DNA of 64,000 bases from JANNPJ01 sp965200525 (GCA_965200525.1 OZ241368.1:4960001-5024000), one strand, 5' to 3'; positions 9,107 to 18,545 are shown, counted from the first letter of the stretch. Notes: a model not told the origin generated them from the sequence alone. Translations and numbers: made by a program.

Positions 9107-9657
9107 GGCTGGGCCTGCCGCACGCCGTGCAGGACCACGGCGCTCGCGCTCGCGGTCCCCGAGACGTCGTCGATCCCGAACACCGACATGATCGCGGTGC
9201 GCTGGCGCACGTGGGCGCTCACGCGTACCGAGTCGGGGCCGGTGACGGTCAGGGTGCCGGTGGCCCCGGCCTGCGCGAGCAGCCGCATCGCGGCCTGGCG
9301 CGCCGCGACCGGGTCGATCTGCAGGTCCGAGGGCTCGGCCGCCCGAAGGGACTGCTGGCTGATCGCGTCCGCCCCGGCCCGGGCCGCCTGAGCGGCCAGG
9401 TCCGCGGCCCGGCCCCGGGCCGACAGGGCGTTGCCGCCGTCGACGACCAGGCCGAGCATCGCCATCACCGCCATCGCGATGATGATCAAGTACAGGGGGA
9501 CCGAGCCGCGCTCGCGGGCCGACGGGACCGACGGCGCGGGGCGGAACCGGATGCTGGGCAGGCCTGTCCGGCGCCGGCGCGGGCCCTGGTGGCTCGCGCC
9601 TGCCCCCGGCCCAGGTCGTCGCACCGGGCTTGCACCCGGTTCAGCGGTCGAAGGCAC
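9103..9657 (-). CDS. TadG/Rv3656c-like pilus-associated protein
   Basis: 184 residues. A long basic leader precedes RERGSVPLYLIIIAMAVMAM, the single N-terminal hydrophobic helix typical of TadE/TadG-type minor pseudopilins. The helix continues into GLVVDGGNALSARGRAADLA, a motif common in TadG-like and Rv3656c-like actinobacterial proteins. The mature protein is a small extracytoplasmic domain. The start may lie further in than the ATG at 9657, since that ATG is inside the end of the upstream TadE-like gene. It overlaps the LysM-BTAD gene by 4 nt downstream, which supports an operon. Confidence 0.8.
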   Translation of the reverse strand: MPSTAEPGASPVRRPGPGAGASHQGPRRRRTGLPSIRFRPAPSVPSARERGSVPLYLIIIAMAVMAMLGLVVDGGNALSARGRAADLAAQAARAGADAISQQSLRAAEPSDLQIDPVAARQAAMRLLAQAGATGTLTVTGPDSVRVSAHVRQRTAIMSVFGIDDVSGTASASAVVLHGVRQAQP

Positions 9658-10108
9658 GGTAGGTCTCCAGCGGGCTGAGCGAGGTGGATCGCAGAGTCAC
9701 CGAGCCGGGGAACCCGGCGAGGGTCAGGTGGGACAGGTCGGCGGCGCAGGTCACGCTCACCGACACCTGGCCGCCGGGCCGGAACTGGCTGGTGTCGACC
9801 CGGACCTGGGCCGAGTCGCAGGACAGCCCGCCCTGGCGCAGGCTCTCGCGTGCAGCCAGGTCCGCCTGCTCGCCGGCCCGGCCCGGGTCGGGGGACAGCG
9901 AGGCTGCCCGGGCGGCCGCGGCGGAGGCTGCCTGCACGAGCTGGCGCCCGTGGCTGATGCGGCCCAGGCCGGTGACCATCAGGAGCATGAGCACGATGAC
10001 CGGGACCATGACGACCAACTCCAGCGTCATCATCCCCTCCTGCCGCCGGTCCGATCCCGCGCCGGTAATGACGCCGGTGCGGTGCGATCTCCAGGGCGGA
10101 GCAGTCAT
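9641..10108 (-). CDS. TadE-like pseudopilin protein
   Basis: About 155 residues from the ATG at 10108. An upstream ATG at 10261 would add 51 low-complexity residues and looks wrong. The diagnostic part is RRQEGMMTLELVVMVPVIVL, the TadE-type N-terminal helix with the conserved Glu, followed by ARAASLSPDPGRAGEQADLA. TadE-like proteins are processed by prepilin peptidases and inserted into the Tad secretion apparatus. The 3' end overlaps the TadG-like gene by 17 nt. Confidence 0.8.
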   Translation of the reverse strand: MTAPPWRSHRTGVITGAGSDRRQEGMMTLELVVMVPVIVLMLLMVTGLGRISHGRQLVQAASAAAARAASLSPDPGRAGEQADLAARESLRQGGLSCDSAQVRVDTSQFRPGGQVSVSVTCAADLSHLTLAGFPGSVTLRSTSLSPLETYRAFDR

Positions 10109-10257
10109 GCGATCCAGGGTCCGCAGCGGCGGTCGACAGCGCGTCACCCACCAGGTCACCACGGATCCGCGGGCCCGAGACCGGTCACGAGCGTCCCGCT
10201 GATGCCACCATTGATCGGGACGCGGAACCTCGGTTCGCCGGCCGCAGGGACCACGCG

Positions 10258-10737
10258 TCATGCGCGATCGCCGGCTGCCTTGGGCTCCGGGCCCGCGTCA
10301 GGAGTTGCCGGTCCGAGAGTGTCGGAGGCGAACCGTTCCACCGGTCCCGAGGCCTGCTCGGTGATGAAGAACCGCAGTCCCGGAACCACGGGCAGGATGG
10401 CGGCGTGGACGGTGACGGTGACGCTGGCCGGGGTGCGCCGCAGGTCGACGTGGACGTCGTGCAGCAGGCGCGGAGCGACCCCCTGCACGTACTGCAGGCT
10501 CGCCGCGCGCCCGTCGCTGTCGCTGCCCTGGTAGTCGCGAGCCGCCTGCAGGCCGGCGCGGGCGGTGGCCTGCCCGACGTGGTGTCCGTGCCAGATGAGC
10601 GTCACCTGCAGGATCAGCAGGGTGGCGGCCACCATGAGCGGGATGACCATGACGGCCTCCACCGTGCTGTAGCCGCCGTCGCCGGCACGAGCGCCACCCG
10701 GGCCCAGCTGCGTGCGATGTCGCCTGGCGGTGCTCAC
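10258..10737 (-). CDS. TadE-like pseudopilin protein
   Basis: 159 residues from a GTG at 10737 with GAGGAGA seven bases upstream. The same frame stays open much further upstream, but only as an overlap of tadC. The N-terminal helix GGYSTVEAVMVIPLMVAATL carries the Glu five residues into the segment, as in TadE proteins, followed by LLILQVTLIWHGHHVGQATA. The remainder is a soluble domain ending in a Pro/Ala-rich tail. It is separated from tadC by a 143-nt gap, the largest in this part of the cluster. No major Flp pilin gene was recognised in the window. Confidence 0.8.
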   Translation of the reverse strand: MSTARRHRTQLGPGGARAGDGGYSTVEAVMVIPLMVAATLLILQVTLIWHGHHVGQATARAGLQAARDYQGSDSDGRAASLQYVQGVAPRLLHDVHVDLRRTPASVTVTVHAAILPVVPGLRFFITEQASGPVERFASDTLGPATPDAGPEPKAAGDRA

Positions 10738-10880
10738 GATGGTCTCCTCGTGGTCGTGGCGCGGGCCGGCAGCAGGTCGCCCGCAGAGACGCGGGAACCG
10801 GGACATCGAGACGGGGAGACCGCGGCGCGGAGGCGGGAAACGGCAGCACCGCAACCGATCTGGTTGGTGGGCGACATGGC

Positions 10881-11807
10881 TCACACCAGCAGGACGTTGA
10901 CCAGGGCCGGGTAGAACAGGAACGCCATGAACCCGCAGCCGATGAGAACCTGGGCCACGAGCATCGACTGGTCGCGCTGACCGGCTCGGCCCTCGGCCTC
11001 GGCCAGCTGCGCCCGGCGCAGGGTGGCGGCTCGGGCGGTGAGGGTCTCGCGCACCCGGGCGCCGTCGCGACCCACCAGCCGGGTCAGGGCGGCCAGGTCG
11101 CCCAGTTCCTGCACCCCGATCCGCGCGCCCAGATCGGCCAGGGCCTCCCAGTAGTCCTGCTTGGACAGGGAGGCCCGGTAGAGGGTGTCGCGCAGGAGGG
11201 CCATCGGCCAGCCGGCCCCGATGCGAGCGGCCGACGGCAGTGCTTCCGCCGGCGCCGCGGATCCGGCCATCTCCAGGGCGACCAGGTCCAGGAAGGAACC
11301 CAGGGCGGCGCGGAAGTCCCGCCGGGCACCGGCTGCCTCCCGCCGGGCCTCCAGGTCGGGCAGGACGAACAGCCCGGCACCCGCGGCCAGCGCCACCAGG
11401 ACCGCCGCAGACGGCGCCACCCTCAGCCCGGTCTGCGCGCCCAGAAGGCCCTGACCCAGGCCCGCGGTCACGAAACCGGCGGCGAAGGCGATCACCTTGC
11501 GGCCCATCATGGCCTCGTAGGTGCGGCCGGTCAGCGCCAGGTCCTGGCGCAGGCTGGTCTGGATGATGCCCGCCTGGGCCAGCCTCCCGCCCAGCACGCC
11601 CCCCAGCCAGGCCTGAAGCCGCGCAAGCCCGGAGCCGTCCGCGAGCACGGTGCCGGCCACCGGCGCCGAGGACCGGCGGCCGGCGGCCACGCGGGCGTCG
11701 AAGCGACCCAATTGCACCAGGGCGGAGGTGCGCCGCGGTATCAGGGTCCACAGCAGGGCGAACAGCAGCGCCCCGACCATCGCCCCGATCGCGACCGCGG
11801 CGATCAC
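10881..11807 (-). CDS. tadC: TadC-like type II/IV secretion inner-membrane protein
   Basis: 308 residues from a GTG at 11807 that overlaps the expected tadB stop in a GTGA junction. It begins with a membrane segment (IAAVAIGAMVGALLFALLWT), has a second pair of helices near residues 140-190, the cytoplasmic T2SSF-type helical domain (EALADLGARIGVQELGDLAA), and ends with a membrane helix VLIGCGFMAFLFYPALVNVL. TadB and TadC form the inner-membrane platform of Tad pili. In the sequence as given, the same frame runs on without a stop into tadB (to 12749) because tadB carries a frameshift. Confidence 0.85.
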   Translation of the reverse strand: MIAAVAIGAMVGALLFALLWTLIPRRTSALVQLGRFDARVAAGRRSSAPVAGTVLADGSGLARLQAWLGGVLGGRLAQAGIIQTSLRQDLALTGRTYEAMMGRKVIAFAAGFVTAGLGQGLLGAQTGLRVAPSAAVLVALAAGAGLFVLPDLEARREAAGARRDFRAALGSFLDLVALEMAGSAAPAEALPSAARIGAGWPMALLRDTLYRASLSKQDYWEALADLGARIGVQELGDLAALTRLVGRDGARVRETLTARAATLRRAQLAEAEGRAGQRDQSMLVAQVLIGCGFMAFLFYPALVNVLLV

Positions 11808-12749
11808 CGCGCCCACCGCCCGGGAACGGGAGCCAGGCGGCTCACGGCCTCGACGACCCGCTGCTCGCGCGGATCGCTCTGGTGCCCGGGCCGGGCCAGG
11901 AACGGCGCGCTGACCGAGCCCGCGGCCAGCCGGCGCAGCCAGACGAAGCCGGCCGTGAAGATCGCCACCACGATCAGGAGCGCCACTTGGCCCGCCGCGC
12001 TGTCGTACGGGGCGAGATAGGGCCCGGCAAGCGCTGAGGTATCCGGCGATGAGCAGCGTCATCAGCACGATGATCTGCACGCCCCGGCGCAGCCCGGCCC
12101 GCCCCGCGCTGATGCGCCGGCGCAGGTCGAGCTCCTCGCGGGCGGTCGTGGCCAGGCCGCTCAGCACCTGGGCCAGGCGGTCCCCGCGCCGGCGCACGTT
12201 GAGCACCAGGGCAGCGATCACCAGGTCGGCGCCGGCGTCGTCGAGGTCGGCAGCCAGCTCCAGCAGGGCCGCATCCAGCGGAGTGCGCGCGCGGATCTGC
12301 CCGGCCAGGCGGGCCAGCGGCTCGGCAATGACCGCCGGAGCGCTGGTCGTGCTGGCCGGGATGGCCTGCTCCAGGCTGACGTGCGCGGCCACCGTGTCTC
12401 GCAGCGACTCGGTCCAGATGACCAGCGCGTCGAGGCGGGCGATGGCCGCGCGCTCGGCCCCGGCCCCGCCGAACAGGTAGGGCCAGGCCAGTACCAGCAC
12501 GCCGATCGCTGCGGCGGCCACCGGCCACCGGGTCACGATCAGGGTGAGGATCGCCGCCGCGATCGCGCCGCCGGCCCGACCGCGAAGGGCGGGGGAGGCC
12601 AGCGCGGCGCGGGCCCGGTGGCCGCGCGTCGGCGGGGCGCCCGGATCCGTGCTGACTCCGTGAATCCCGGCCACGTAGAGGACGACCGCACCACCGATGC
12701 CGGCCCCGGCCGCGACTGAGCCGACCAGGCCCCAGTCCAGGGTGATCAC
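11804..12749 (-). pseudogene. tadB: tadB-like gene with an apparent 2-nt deletion
   Basis: The first 240 or so residues are a normal TadB protein: three N-terminal membrane segments, then SLEQAIPASTTSAPAVIAEP and RRGDRLAQVLSGLATTAREE, and a helix ending TLLIAGYLSA. Near 12019-12025 the frame changes. The expected continuation, LAGPYLAPYDSAAGQVALLI then VVAIFTAGFVWLRRLAAGSV, lies in a second frame that ends at 11804, with its TGA overlapping the tadC GTG. Restoring GC in the AGCGCTTG run rejoins the two halves. As given, the tadB frame instead reads through into tadC, producing a 622-residue fusion without the final TadB helices. This may be a sequencing error, a real mutation or recoding. Confidence 0.75.
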
Positions 12750-14398
12750 CGCGCCTGCCAGGGGGGCGGCATCGCGGCCGGATCCCAGGCCGGGCGGGCC
12801 CGGCCCGGCCCGGCCGGATCCGCACCCCGCAGGCCATCGGGCCGATAGGTGCCGGCAGGTGGGGCGTCCGGCTGGTAAGTGTCCTCAGGCTGGTAGAGGT
12901 GGCGCGAGGGTGGTGCCGTCGCCCAGGCCTCATTGCCTGCCCCGGACCAGGCCTCGTTCCAGGCCGGGGTCCAATCGTCGTCGTCGTACCCGTGGGCCGC
13001 CAGCAGGTCGCCGCGGGCGATCGGCACGTCGCGCTCGCGGACCGCCCGCCCGTCCGGGCCCGGGGCGAAGATGCGTGAGCGGATCACCGCCCCGTCGGCG
13101 CTGCCGGTGACCTCCAGGACCTCCATCACGGCCCGGCGCCCCTGCATCAGCGGGTTCTTGCGCACGAACACCACCAGGTCCACGCAGGAGCCGACCAGGG
13201 CATGCGTCACCGGGAAGTCGAGGTGCTCGTACTGCGCGGCGTACAGGGCCAGGCGGGAGAAGACGTCGACGCCGTCGCGGGAGTGGATGGTCGACAGCGA
13301 CCCGTCGTTGCCCTGGCTCATCGCCGAGAGCATCTCCACCACCTCGGGCCCGAGGACCTCCCCGACGATGACGCGCGAGGGGTTCAGCCGGCGGCTGCGG
13401 CGCACCAGCGCGCCGATGCTCACCCCGCCGCTGCCGTCCGGCGCCGGTAGGACCTCCTCCAGTTCGGCCACGTCCGGGTGCAGGTGCGGCTGGCGGCGAA
13501 GGCCCAGCTCCAGGGCCCGCTCGACCGTCACCAGCCGCTCGTGGGGCGGGACGGCGTTGACCAGCGCCCGCAGCAGGGTCGTCTTTCCGGCGTCGGTGGC
13601 CCCGGCGACGATGATGTTGCACCGCGCCAGCACCGCCGCGTGCAGGAAAGCGGCCAGCTGCTCGTCGATCGTCCCCAGCTGGGTCAGGGTCATCGGATCG
13701 GACACGCTCGGCGCCTGCGGGGCCTGCGTGCGCCGGGCGCGGGCGGGACTGGCCTGCATCGGCACGCCGGAGAGGAACACCTCCTCGAACCGGCTGCGCC
13801 GGATGCACACCAGCGGCCGCTCCGAGGCGGACATGAGAGCCGACAGGCGCGAGCCGTCCGGCAGGCGCAGGTCCAGCTCGGGACTGGCCGGGGTGAACGG
13901 GCGCGCGTTGGGCCCGGCGTAGGCGCCCAGGGCCCGGACGGCGTCGATGAGGTCCTCGTCGGTGGCCGCCACCGGGTCGGCGCGCACCCGGCCGCGCTGG
14001 TCGGCGTAGGTCACCCAGACCTCGTCGCAGCCGTTGATGTCGATGTTCTCCACCCCGGGGTCGTCCAGCAGGTACTGCAGCGCCCCGGCCCCGAAGATCG
14101 CCGACTCCACGGCGAGCACCAGCTGCTCGTCCAGATCCGGCGGAGGTGGCTGCAGTCCCTGATGCATCTGCTCGCGCACGTGGGTGGCCACCTCCTCGCG
14201 GATCATCGCCAGCGCCAGCTGCCGCTCGTCAGCGGAGGTCAACTCGATCAGCCCGGCGGCCAGGCGCTTCTGGCGATCTGCCGTGAGCCGGTCCGCGACG
14301 CGACGCTGGAGCGAGCGCACCAGGGCGTAGTCGACCGGCGCGGCGGCGTCATCCACGGCCCCGCCAGCCTGCGGCAGGCGTCCGCTCGGGGTACTCAT
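12746..14398 (-). CDS. tadA: TadA/CpaF-type secretion ATPase
   Basis: 550 residues. The N-terminal domain (residues 30-220) includes LVLAVESAIFGAGALQYLLD and the turn DPGVENIDINGCDEVWVTYA typical of CpaF/TadA. The ATPase core has Walker A GATDAGKTT near 266-274, Asp-box and Walker B-like RVIVGEVLG near 345, and the His box SLSTIHSRD. The last 90 residues are a low-complexity Pro/Tyr/Asp tail not usual for the family. This hexameric ATPase drives pilus assembly through TadB and TadC. Its start overlaps the stop of the TadZ-like gene and its stop overlaps the tadB start, each by 4 nt. Confidence 0.92.
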   Translation of the reverse strand: MSTPSGRLPQAGGAVDDAAAPVDYALVRSLQRRVADRLTADRQKRLAAGLIELTSADERQLALAMIREEVATHVREQMHQGLQPPPPDLDEQLVLAVESAIFGAGALQYLLDDPGVENIDINGCDEVWVTYADQRGRVRADPVAATDEDLIDAVRALGAYAGPNARPFTPASPELDLRLPDGSRLSALMSASERPLVCIRRSRFEEVFLSGVPMQASPARARRTQAPQAPSVSDPMTLTQLGTIDEQLAAFLHAAVLARCNIIVAGATDAGKTTLLRALVNAVPPHERLVTVERALELGLRRQPHLHPDVAELEEVLPAPDGSGGVSIGALVRRSRRLNPSRVIVGEVLGPEVVEMLSAMSQGNDGSLSTIHSRDGVDVFSRLALYAAQYEHLDFPVTHALVGSCVDLVVFVRKNPLMQGRRAVMEVLEVTGSADGAVIRSRIFAPGPDGRAVRERDVPIARGDLLAAHGYDDDDWTPAWNEAWSGAGNEAWATAPPSRHLYQPEDTYQPDAPPAGTYRPDGLRGADPAGPGRARPAWDPAAMPPPWQAR

Positions 14399-15240
14399 CG
14401 CGCGGACCAGGACGCCGCGGTGTCCGGGCCACCGTGAGGCACCCGACGAGAGCCACTGCGGGCCGGGCCATCAAGGCCCACGTCGCCGATGCCCCAGGTC
14501 CGCCGCATGCTCCCAATGAGGTCTGCCACCGAGCGCATCAGGGCACTTCGGCGCAGCCGGGCTGTGTCGGCTCCGGCCCCCAGCAGCCCCACACCGGACG
14601 GGTCGTCCGCCAGGGCGCCGACGACCGGTACGGGCGAACCGGTGGCCCGCAACATCTGGGCCACGTCGCCCAGCGCGCTGCGCTCGCGCCGAGTGGTGCG
14701 CACCACCACCCCGACCGGGTTGCGGCCCGGGCGCCCGCCCAGAACTGTGGACAGGACCTCGGTGCGCCGGCGGACGTGAAAGTACGACTCCGCGCTCGGG
14801 TTGGTCAGCACCAGCACCACGTCCGCTCTCAGGGCCAGGGCCAGTCCAGGACTGTCCGGGTGCAGGCGGCCCAGGTCGGCGAACACCGTGCCGTCCCAGT
14901 CCTCGACCTGCGCGGACACCTGCGGCCACAGGTGCGCCATGGCCGCCCAGTCCTCCGCCTGCAGGGGACCCGGGACCACCGGCAGCCCGAGACTGCTCAC
15001 CTGGGCGAAGCGGGTCAGGTCCTGCACGCGCGCACCCGTGCGCACCTGGCCGGCCAGAGACAGGATGCTCGGCTCAAGGTCCAGCGACTGCGAGCGGGGC
15101 CGGTGCATGCGCAGCACCGCATCCCCACCGGAGGGGTCCGCCTCCAGCAGGATGCGCGGGCCCGGCCACCTCAGGGCCAGGGCGGCAGCCAGTGTCGACA
15201 CCCCGGGAGCGCCCTTGTCCGAGCACAGCGCGACGATCAT
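14395..15240 (-). CDS. TadZ/CpaE-like ParA-type ATPase
   Basis: 281 residues. The N-terminus, MIVALCSDKGAPGVSTLAAA, is a deviant Walker A as in MinD/ParA proteins, with the usual GKT replaced by PGVST. ILLEADPSGGDAVLR (switch I region) and TVFADLGRLHPDSPGLALAL (Walker B-like) follow. Genes of this type sit next to tadA in actinobacterial Tad loci, where they help localise the apparatus to a pole. Whether this divergent P-loop still hydrolyses ATP cannot be told from sequence. The C-terminal 40 residues look unstructured. Confidence 0.8.
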   Translation of the reverse strand: MIVALCSDKGAPGVSTLAAALALRWPGPRILLEADPSGGDAVLRMHRPRSQSLDLEPSILSLAGQVRTGARVQDLTRFAQVSSLGLPVVPGPLQAEDWAAMAHLWPQVSAQVEDWDGTVFADLGRLHPDSPGLALALRADVVLVLTNPSAESYFHVRRRTEVLSTVLGGRPGRNPVGVVVRTTRRERSALGDVAQMLRATGSPVPVVGALADDPSGVGLLGAGADTARLRRSALMRSVADLIGSMRRTWGIGDVGLDGPARSGSRRVPHGGPDTAASWSAR

Positions 15241-15297
15241 CCCCGCCGCCCACGATTGGTGGCTGCGTTCCCGCGAAACGCGTGGTGGTCGCTCATC

Positions 15298-15966
15298 TCA
15301 CGATCCCGGGGGCACGCGCACGACCGCCACTGCGCCGGCAGCACTGGCTGTCGCGATGTCGGTGACGTTGCTCAACGGCACCGTCAGCGTCAGCAGGGCG
15401 GCGCCCGGCCTGGACGGATCCACACGGCTGGACCAGACCGTGGCCGCCGCCACCAGGACTTCGGCCTGTGCGGAGTCCGGATCTGCGGATGCGCCGTTGG
15501 ACGGCACGCGCAGGACCTCGACCGTGTCACCGGCGTCCACACCATCGGCCGGGATCTGCCCCGCCGCCACGGCCACCCCCACCTGAGCCTGGCCCGGCAG
15601 GACTTCCCCGGCCGAACTCAGCATCGAGCCCTGCAACAACGTGCCTGCCAGCAACGTGACCGTGGTGCGCTGACCCACCACCGCCGACAGGTCCCCGCCT
15701 GCCATGGCGCTGACTGCCCCGGCCACGCGCGTGGTCGAGACATCTCCGCGGGTCAGGACGTGCCCTGCCGGAACCCGGGCCACCACGACGATCACCTGAG
15801 CCTTTGCCCCGGCCCGCTGGTAGAGAGCGCCGAAGGTTGCTCCCAGGCACACGACAAGCAGCACCGCCAGAGCGACCCACCAGGGGCGGCGCTCGCGCGT
15901 CGGCAGGGCCGTTGCCGGTCGCGCGCTCGCACCTCGGCCCAAGGCCGGAGCGGTGATGTTGGACAT
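15298..15966 (-). CDS. SAF-domain (CpaB-like) membrane protein
   Basis: 222 residues from the ATG at 15966. An ATG further upstream at 16149 adds a Cys/Pro-rich stretch unlike the family. A basic N-terminus (TRERRPWW) precedes one membrane helix, VALAVLLVVCLGATFGALYQ. The SAF domain follows: VIVVVARVPAGHVLTRGDVS and then LLAGTLLQGSMLSSAGEVLP. CpaB/RcpC-type proteins act in the periplasm or at the cell surface in Flp pilus assembly. It is the first gene of the tad operon, 57 nt ahead of the TadZ-like gene. A weak GGGTCG ribosome binding site is visible. Confidence 0.8.
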   Translation of the reverse strand: MSNITAPALGRGASARPATALPTRERRPWWVALAVLLVVCLGATFGALYQRAGAKAQVIVVVARVPAGHVLTRGDVSTTRVAGAVSAMAGGDLSAVVGQRTTVTLLAGTLLQGSMLSSAGEVLPGQAQVGVAVAAGQIPADGVDAGDTVEVLRVPSNGASADPDSAQAEVLVAAATVWSSRVDPSRPGAALLTLTVPLSNVTDIATASAAGAVAVVRVPPGS

Positions 15967-16980
15967 CAGCGACCCAGTTCTCGCGAGCAGGTGCGGGGCG
16001 TGCCGCGGGAAGCACTGCTCGCACGGTGCGCAGGGACGGCGCTGTGCCGAACATGGGTGGCGTGGAGGGGAAGGACCTGAGCGCTCGCTGGCCTCGGCCG
16101 ATCTACCAGGGGTTTCGCGGGCCAGACAGGTTCGGGAACGCTTCCGCACCGCGCCGCGCTCGCTCGAACGGACATGGGCAGTGGGGGCCGGGTGCCGCCG
16201 GCGTCAGCGTGGGGGTTGCGCTCGTGAATGTCGATGACTCGGCAATCATTCTCGAAATGAATCGGCTGGCTGGCCCAATCGTTCCGCGGCAAGGCCCGAC
16301 TCCTGTCATTGGCAGCCCAGCGACTGTGAGCTATTGATCTACCGTGCAGTAGGCAGATGTGTCAATAAACCAGTTCATATTCACAGCCATATGGTTCCGG
16401 ATGACACGGATTGATGTCATCGGTGTCATGCAGTGGTTACATGCATTGATACCAAATCGCGATCGGCCCAGCCGAATGGGAGATGTGCGGTAAGCGAAAG
16501 AACGCCCACGGCTTGCATTAACACATGAAATTTCGGCGCGACGTTCGGAGTAAGTCTGTGTCGCTCGGGCAATAGTCGAACTGAGCGGGATTATCCCGAA
16601 AGAATTGGTTGATACCACCGAAGGTCTGGGTGTCCGTAGCGAATGCCACACCCCTCCCGCTCAGACGTCCTGTTCAGCTTCACCTGCCTGTGGGTCCTAG
16701 CGTCCAATCCTGGACGGCTAGTGTGCTGACCTGCGCGCAGTTTCGTGACGTTCGGCAAGGAGGATTGACAACAGCACGCTTGTTGTTCCAACGTCTCGGT
16801 ATTCAAACATGCACGAGCTTCGCGGAAGGGGATCGGGACGTGCTACGGCGGAAGCGTCGACCCGACCGCAGGGTGAGCTCTTCGCTCTCAAGCGAAGCGC
16901 GCCACGGCGGCGAGGCGATCCGTGGTCGGTGCCGCGTCCTCGTCCGCGCTGTCCCATTGGAGCACAGGCAGTTCAGCAAC
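15967..16980. other. Intergenic region between the tad operon and the lipoprotein gene
   Basis: About 1 kb with no convincing gene. It should carry the promoter of the leftward tad operon and of the rightward lipoprotein operon. From about 16330 to 16620 the DNA is clearly more AT-rich than the rest of the window. Reading frames there are short and lack coding character. Confidence 0.5.
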
Positions 16981-17670
16981 GTGGGACGCATCGTCCTGCC
17001 CCGCGTCCAGATTGCCGCATCGACCAAGGCGAGTGACGGCGACGGTGCCGGTGTCCGGTCGCATCGGTGCAGGCCGCTCGGCGGGGTCTTTGGTGGCGTG
17101 ATGGGAGCTCTGCTACTGGCCCTGGTGGCTTGTTCAAGCGGCGGTGAGACTGCGCAGGATCCCCCGGCAACGGTTCCGCCCGAGCCTACGATTTCGCCGT
17201 CTGCGTCGTCCACTGTAGATCCTCTGGCGTTGCCGGCTCTCCGGGCCTACGAGGCTGGCATTGAGGCTACGCGCAATGCGGCCCGCCATCCCTTTGACGA
17301 GGGCGACCAGATCGCAGCCAAGGCCGACTTCACGAGGTACATGTTTGACCCCTTCCTTACAACCTACAAGTTCTACATCTGGAATATGGCCGAGACCAGC
17401 GGCGAATATCGCGGTACGCCGCCGCGATTGAATGTAGTAATCAAGTCCCTCAATCTCTCGGCCAAACCTTGGCCAACGGTTATCCTGTCGGATTGTCAAA
17501 CGGGTGGCAAAGATTGGCGTCTCTATGACTCCAGAACGGGAAAAGTTCAGCCTCGTGTTAAGCAGAAGGTGTCATCGCCCTACCAATCGACTGTGACCAT
17601 GATTTTCTTTGAGAAACATTGGGGTATACAAAAACTCACGCTGGATAAAAGTCGAACCTGCAGCCCATGA
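16981..17670 (+). CDS. Predicted lipoprotein, unknown function
   Basis: The mature part begins at a lipobox, LLALVACSS, with the Cys near position 17131. A Pro/Ser/Thr-rich linker follows, then a folded domain (FDEGDQIAAKADFTRYMFDP, FYIWNMAETSGEYRGTPPRL, TVTMIFFEKHWGIQKLTLDK). The domain is not one that I can name. The start is uncertain: the GTG at 16981 gives a long basic leader, whereas the ATG at 17101 gives a short signal lacking positive charge. The gene is less GC-rich than its surroundings, suggesting transfer. Its stop overlaps the start of the next gene (ATGA), so both are expressed together. Confidence 0.7.
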   Translation: MGRIVLPRVQIAASTKASDGDGAGVRSHRCRPLGGVFGGVMGALLLALVACSSGGETAQDPPATVPPEPTISPSASSTVDPLALPALRAYEAGIEATRNAARHPFDEGDQIAAKADFTRYMFDPFLTTYKFYIWNMAETSGEYRGTPPRLNVVIKSLNLSAKPWPTVILSDCQTGGKDWRLYDSRTGKVQPRVKQKVSSPYQSTVTMIFFEKHWGIQKLTLDKSRTCSP

Positions 17671-18545
17671 GTTGCGGTCGGACAGTCTTGGGCGCCTTAG
17701 TTCTCGTGCTTGCCTTGCAGTACCCGGCCCATGCGGATGGGCCGGGCGATGGGCAAGTTGGATGTGACCCTGTGGCAGGGGATTGTGACGTCCATCTTGC
17801 GAAGCCGCCAACTGCTGGTGGCCTCAGGCCTGGAAATCCTGGTCCGGTTGGTCGACGCGGGGCGGGGGGCGGCCCAGATCCGAAGTGCGCGAAGAGATTA
17901 CTGAAGCCTCAACCGGCAAAATCCGATCCCATTTGGAATGGTCATAAAACCGGCTCAATCCTGGTCGGTCCGCTCTGCCGCGACGGCAAGGTTGTGTCGC
18001 TCGTTCCCGTCTGGTCATGGTCGCCAACGGGACCGCCCGAACCGGAGATCACGCCGGCCGAGTTGGCTCAGCGAGCGCTGGCGTCAGTGAAGGTCCCGAA
18101 ACCCCGCGTACACCGCTCGCCATCGGAAGCCCTCAGGGACGATGGCCTTCCCTATACCTGGGTGAACGTGTGGACCTGGTTCTGGACCGATCCGGGTCCT
18201 TGGACCAACCTGCCGGCGGCAACGGCAACGCTCGGGGTGGCGTCCGCAACGGTGACGCTCACGCCGACGGAGTTGATGTTTGACCCTGGCAACGGCGCTG
18301 CCGTTGAAACCTGTCGTGGCCCTGGGCGACCGTGGACTCCAGCCGACGGCAACGCCTCGCCCGGTCATGGTGGGTGCGCCTACCGGTTCCGATCAGTGAG
18401 TGAGGCGGTCTCCTCAACGGTGTCCATCCGCTGGGACGTGTCCTGGACCGGCTCGGGGGGCGCGGGGGGAACCCTTCCCGCGATGACCACGCAAGCTCTG
18501 CTGCCTGTGTTCAAGGTTGAGCAGGCGAAAGTGGTCAATCGCTGA
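17667..18545 (+). CDS. Secreted protein of unknown function with a Trp-rich core
   Basis: 292 residues with a signal peptide (VLGALVLVLALQYPAHADGP, cleavage near residue 23). The mature protein has several Cys residues, a Gly/Pro-rich early region, and a Trp-rich centre, WVNVWTWFWTDPGPWTNLPA, that recurs in actinobacterial secreted proteins annotated only as hypothetical. A beta-sandwich-like tail follows (STVSIRWDVSWTGSGGAGGT). It overlaps the lipoprotein gene by 4 nt, so the two probably act together at the cell surface. No catalytic motif is evident. Confidence 0.75.
   Translation: MSCGRTVLGALVLVLALQYPAHADGPGDGQVGCDPVAGDCDVHLAKPPTAGGLRPGNPGPVGRRGAGGGPDPKCAKRLLKPQPAKSDPIWNGHKTGSILVGPLCRDGKVVSLVPVWSWSPTGPPEPEITPAELAQRALASVKVPKPRVHRSPSEALRDDGLPYTWVNVWTWFWTDPGPWTNLPAATATLGVASATVTLTPTELMFDPGNGAAVETCRGPGRPWTPADGNASPGHGGCAYRFRSVSEAVSSTVSIRWDVSWTGSGGAGGTLPAMTTQALLPVFKVEQAKVVNR

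Noticed and set aside
10881..12749. A genuine TadB-TadC fusion protein
   Set aside because: The junction (residues 235-310) is out of frame with the conserved end of TadB, which lies intact in the next frame and ends in a GTGA overlap with tadC. A frameshift explains it better than a fusion.
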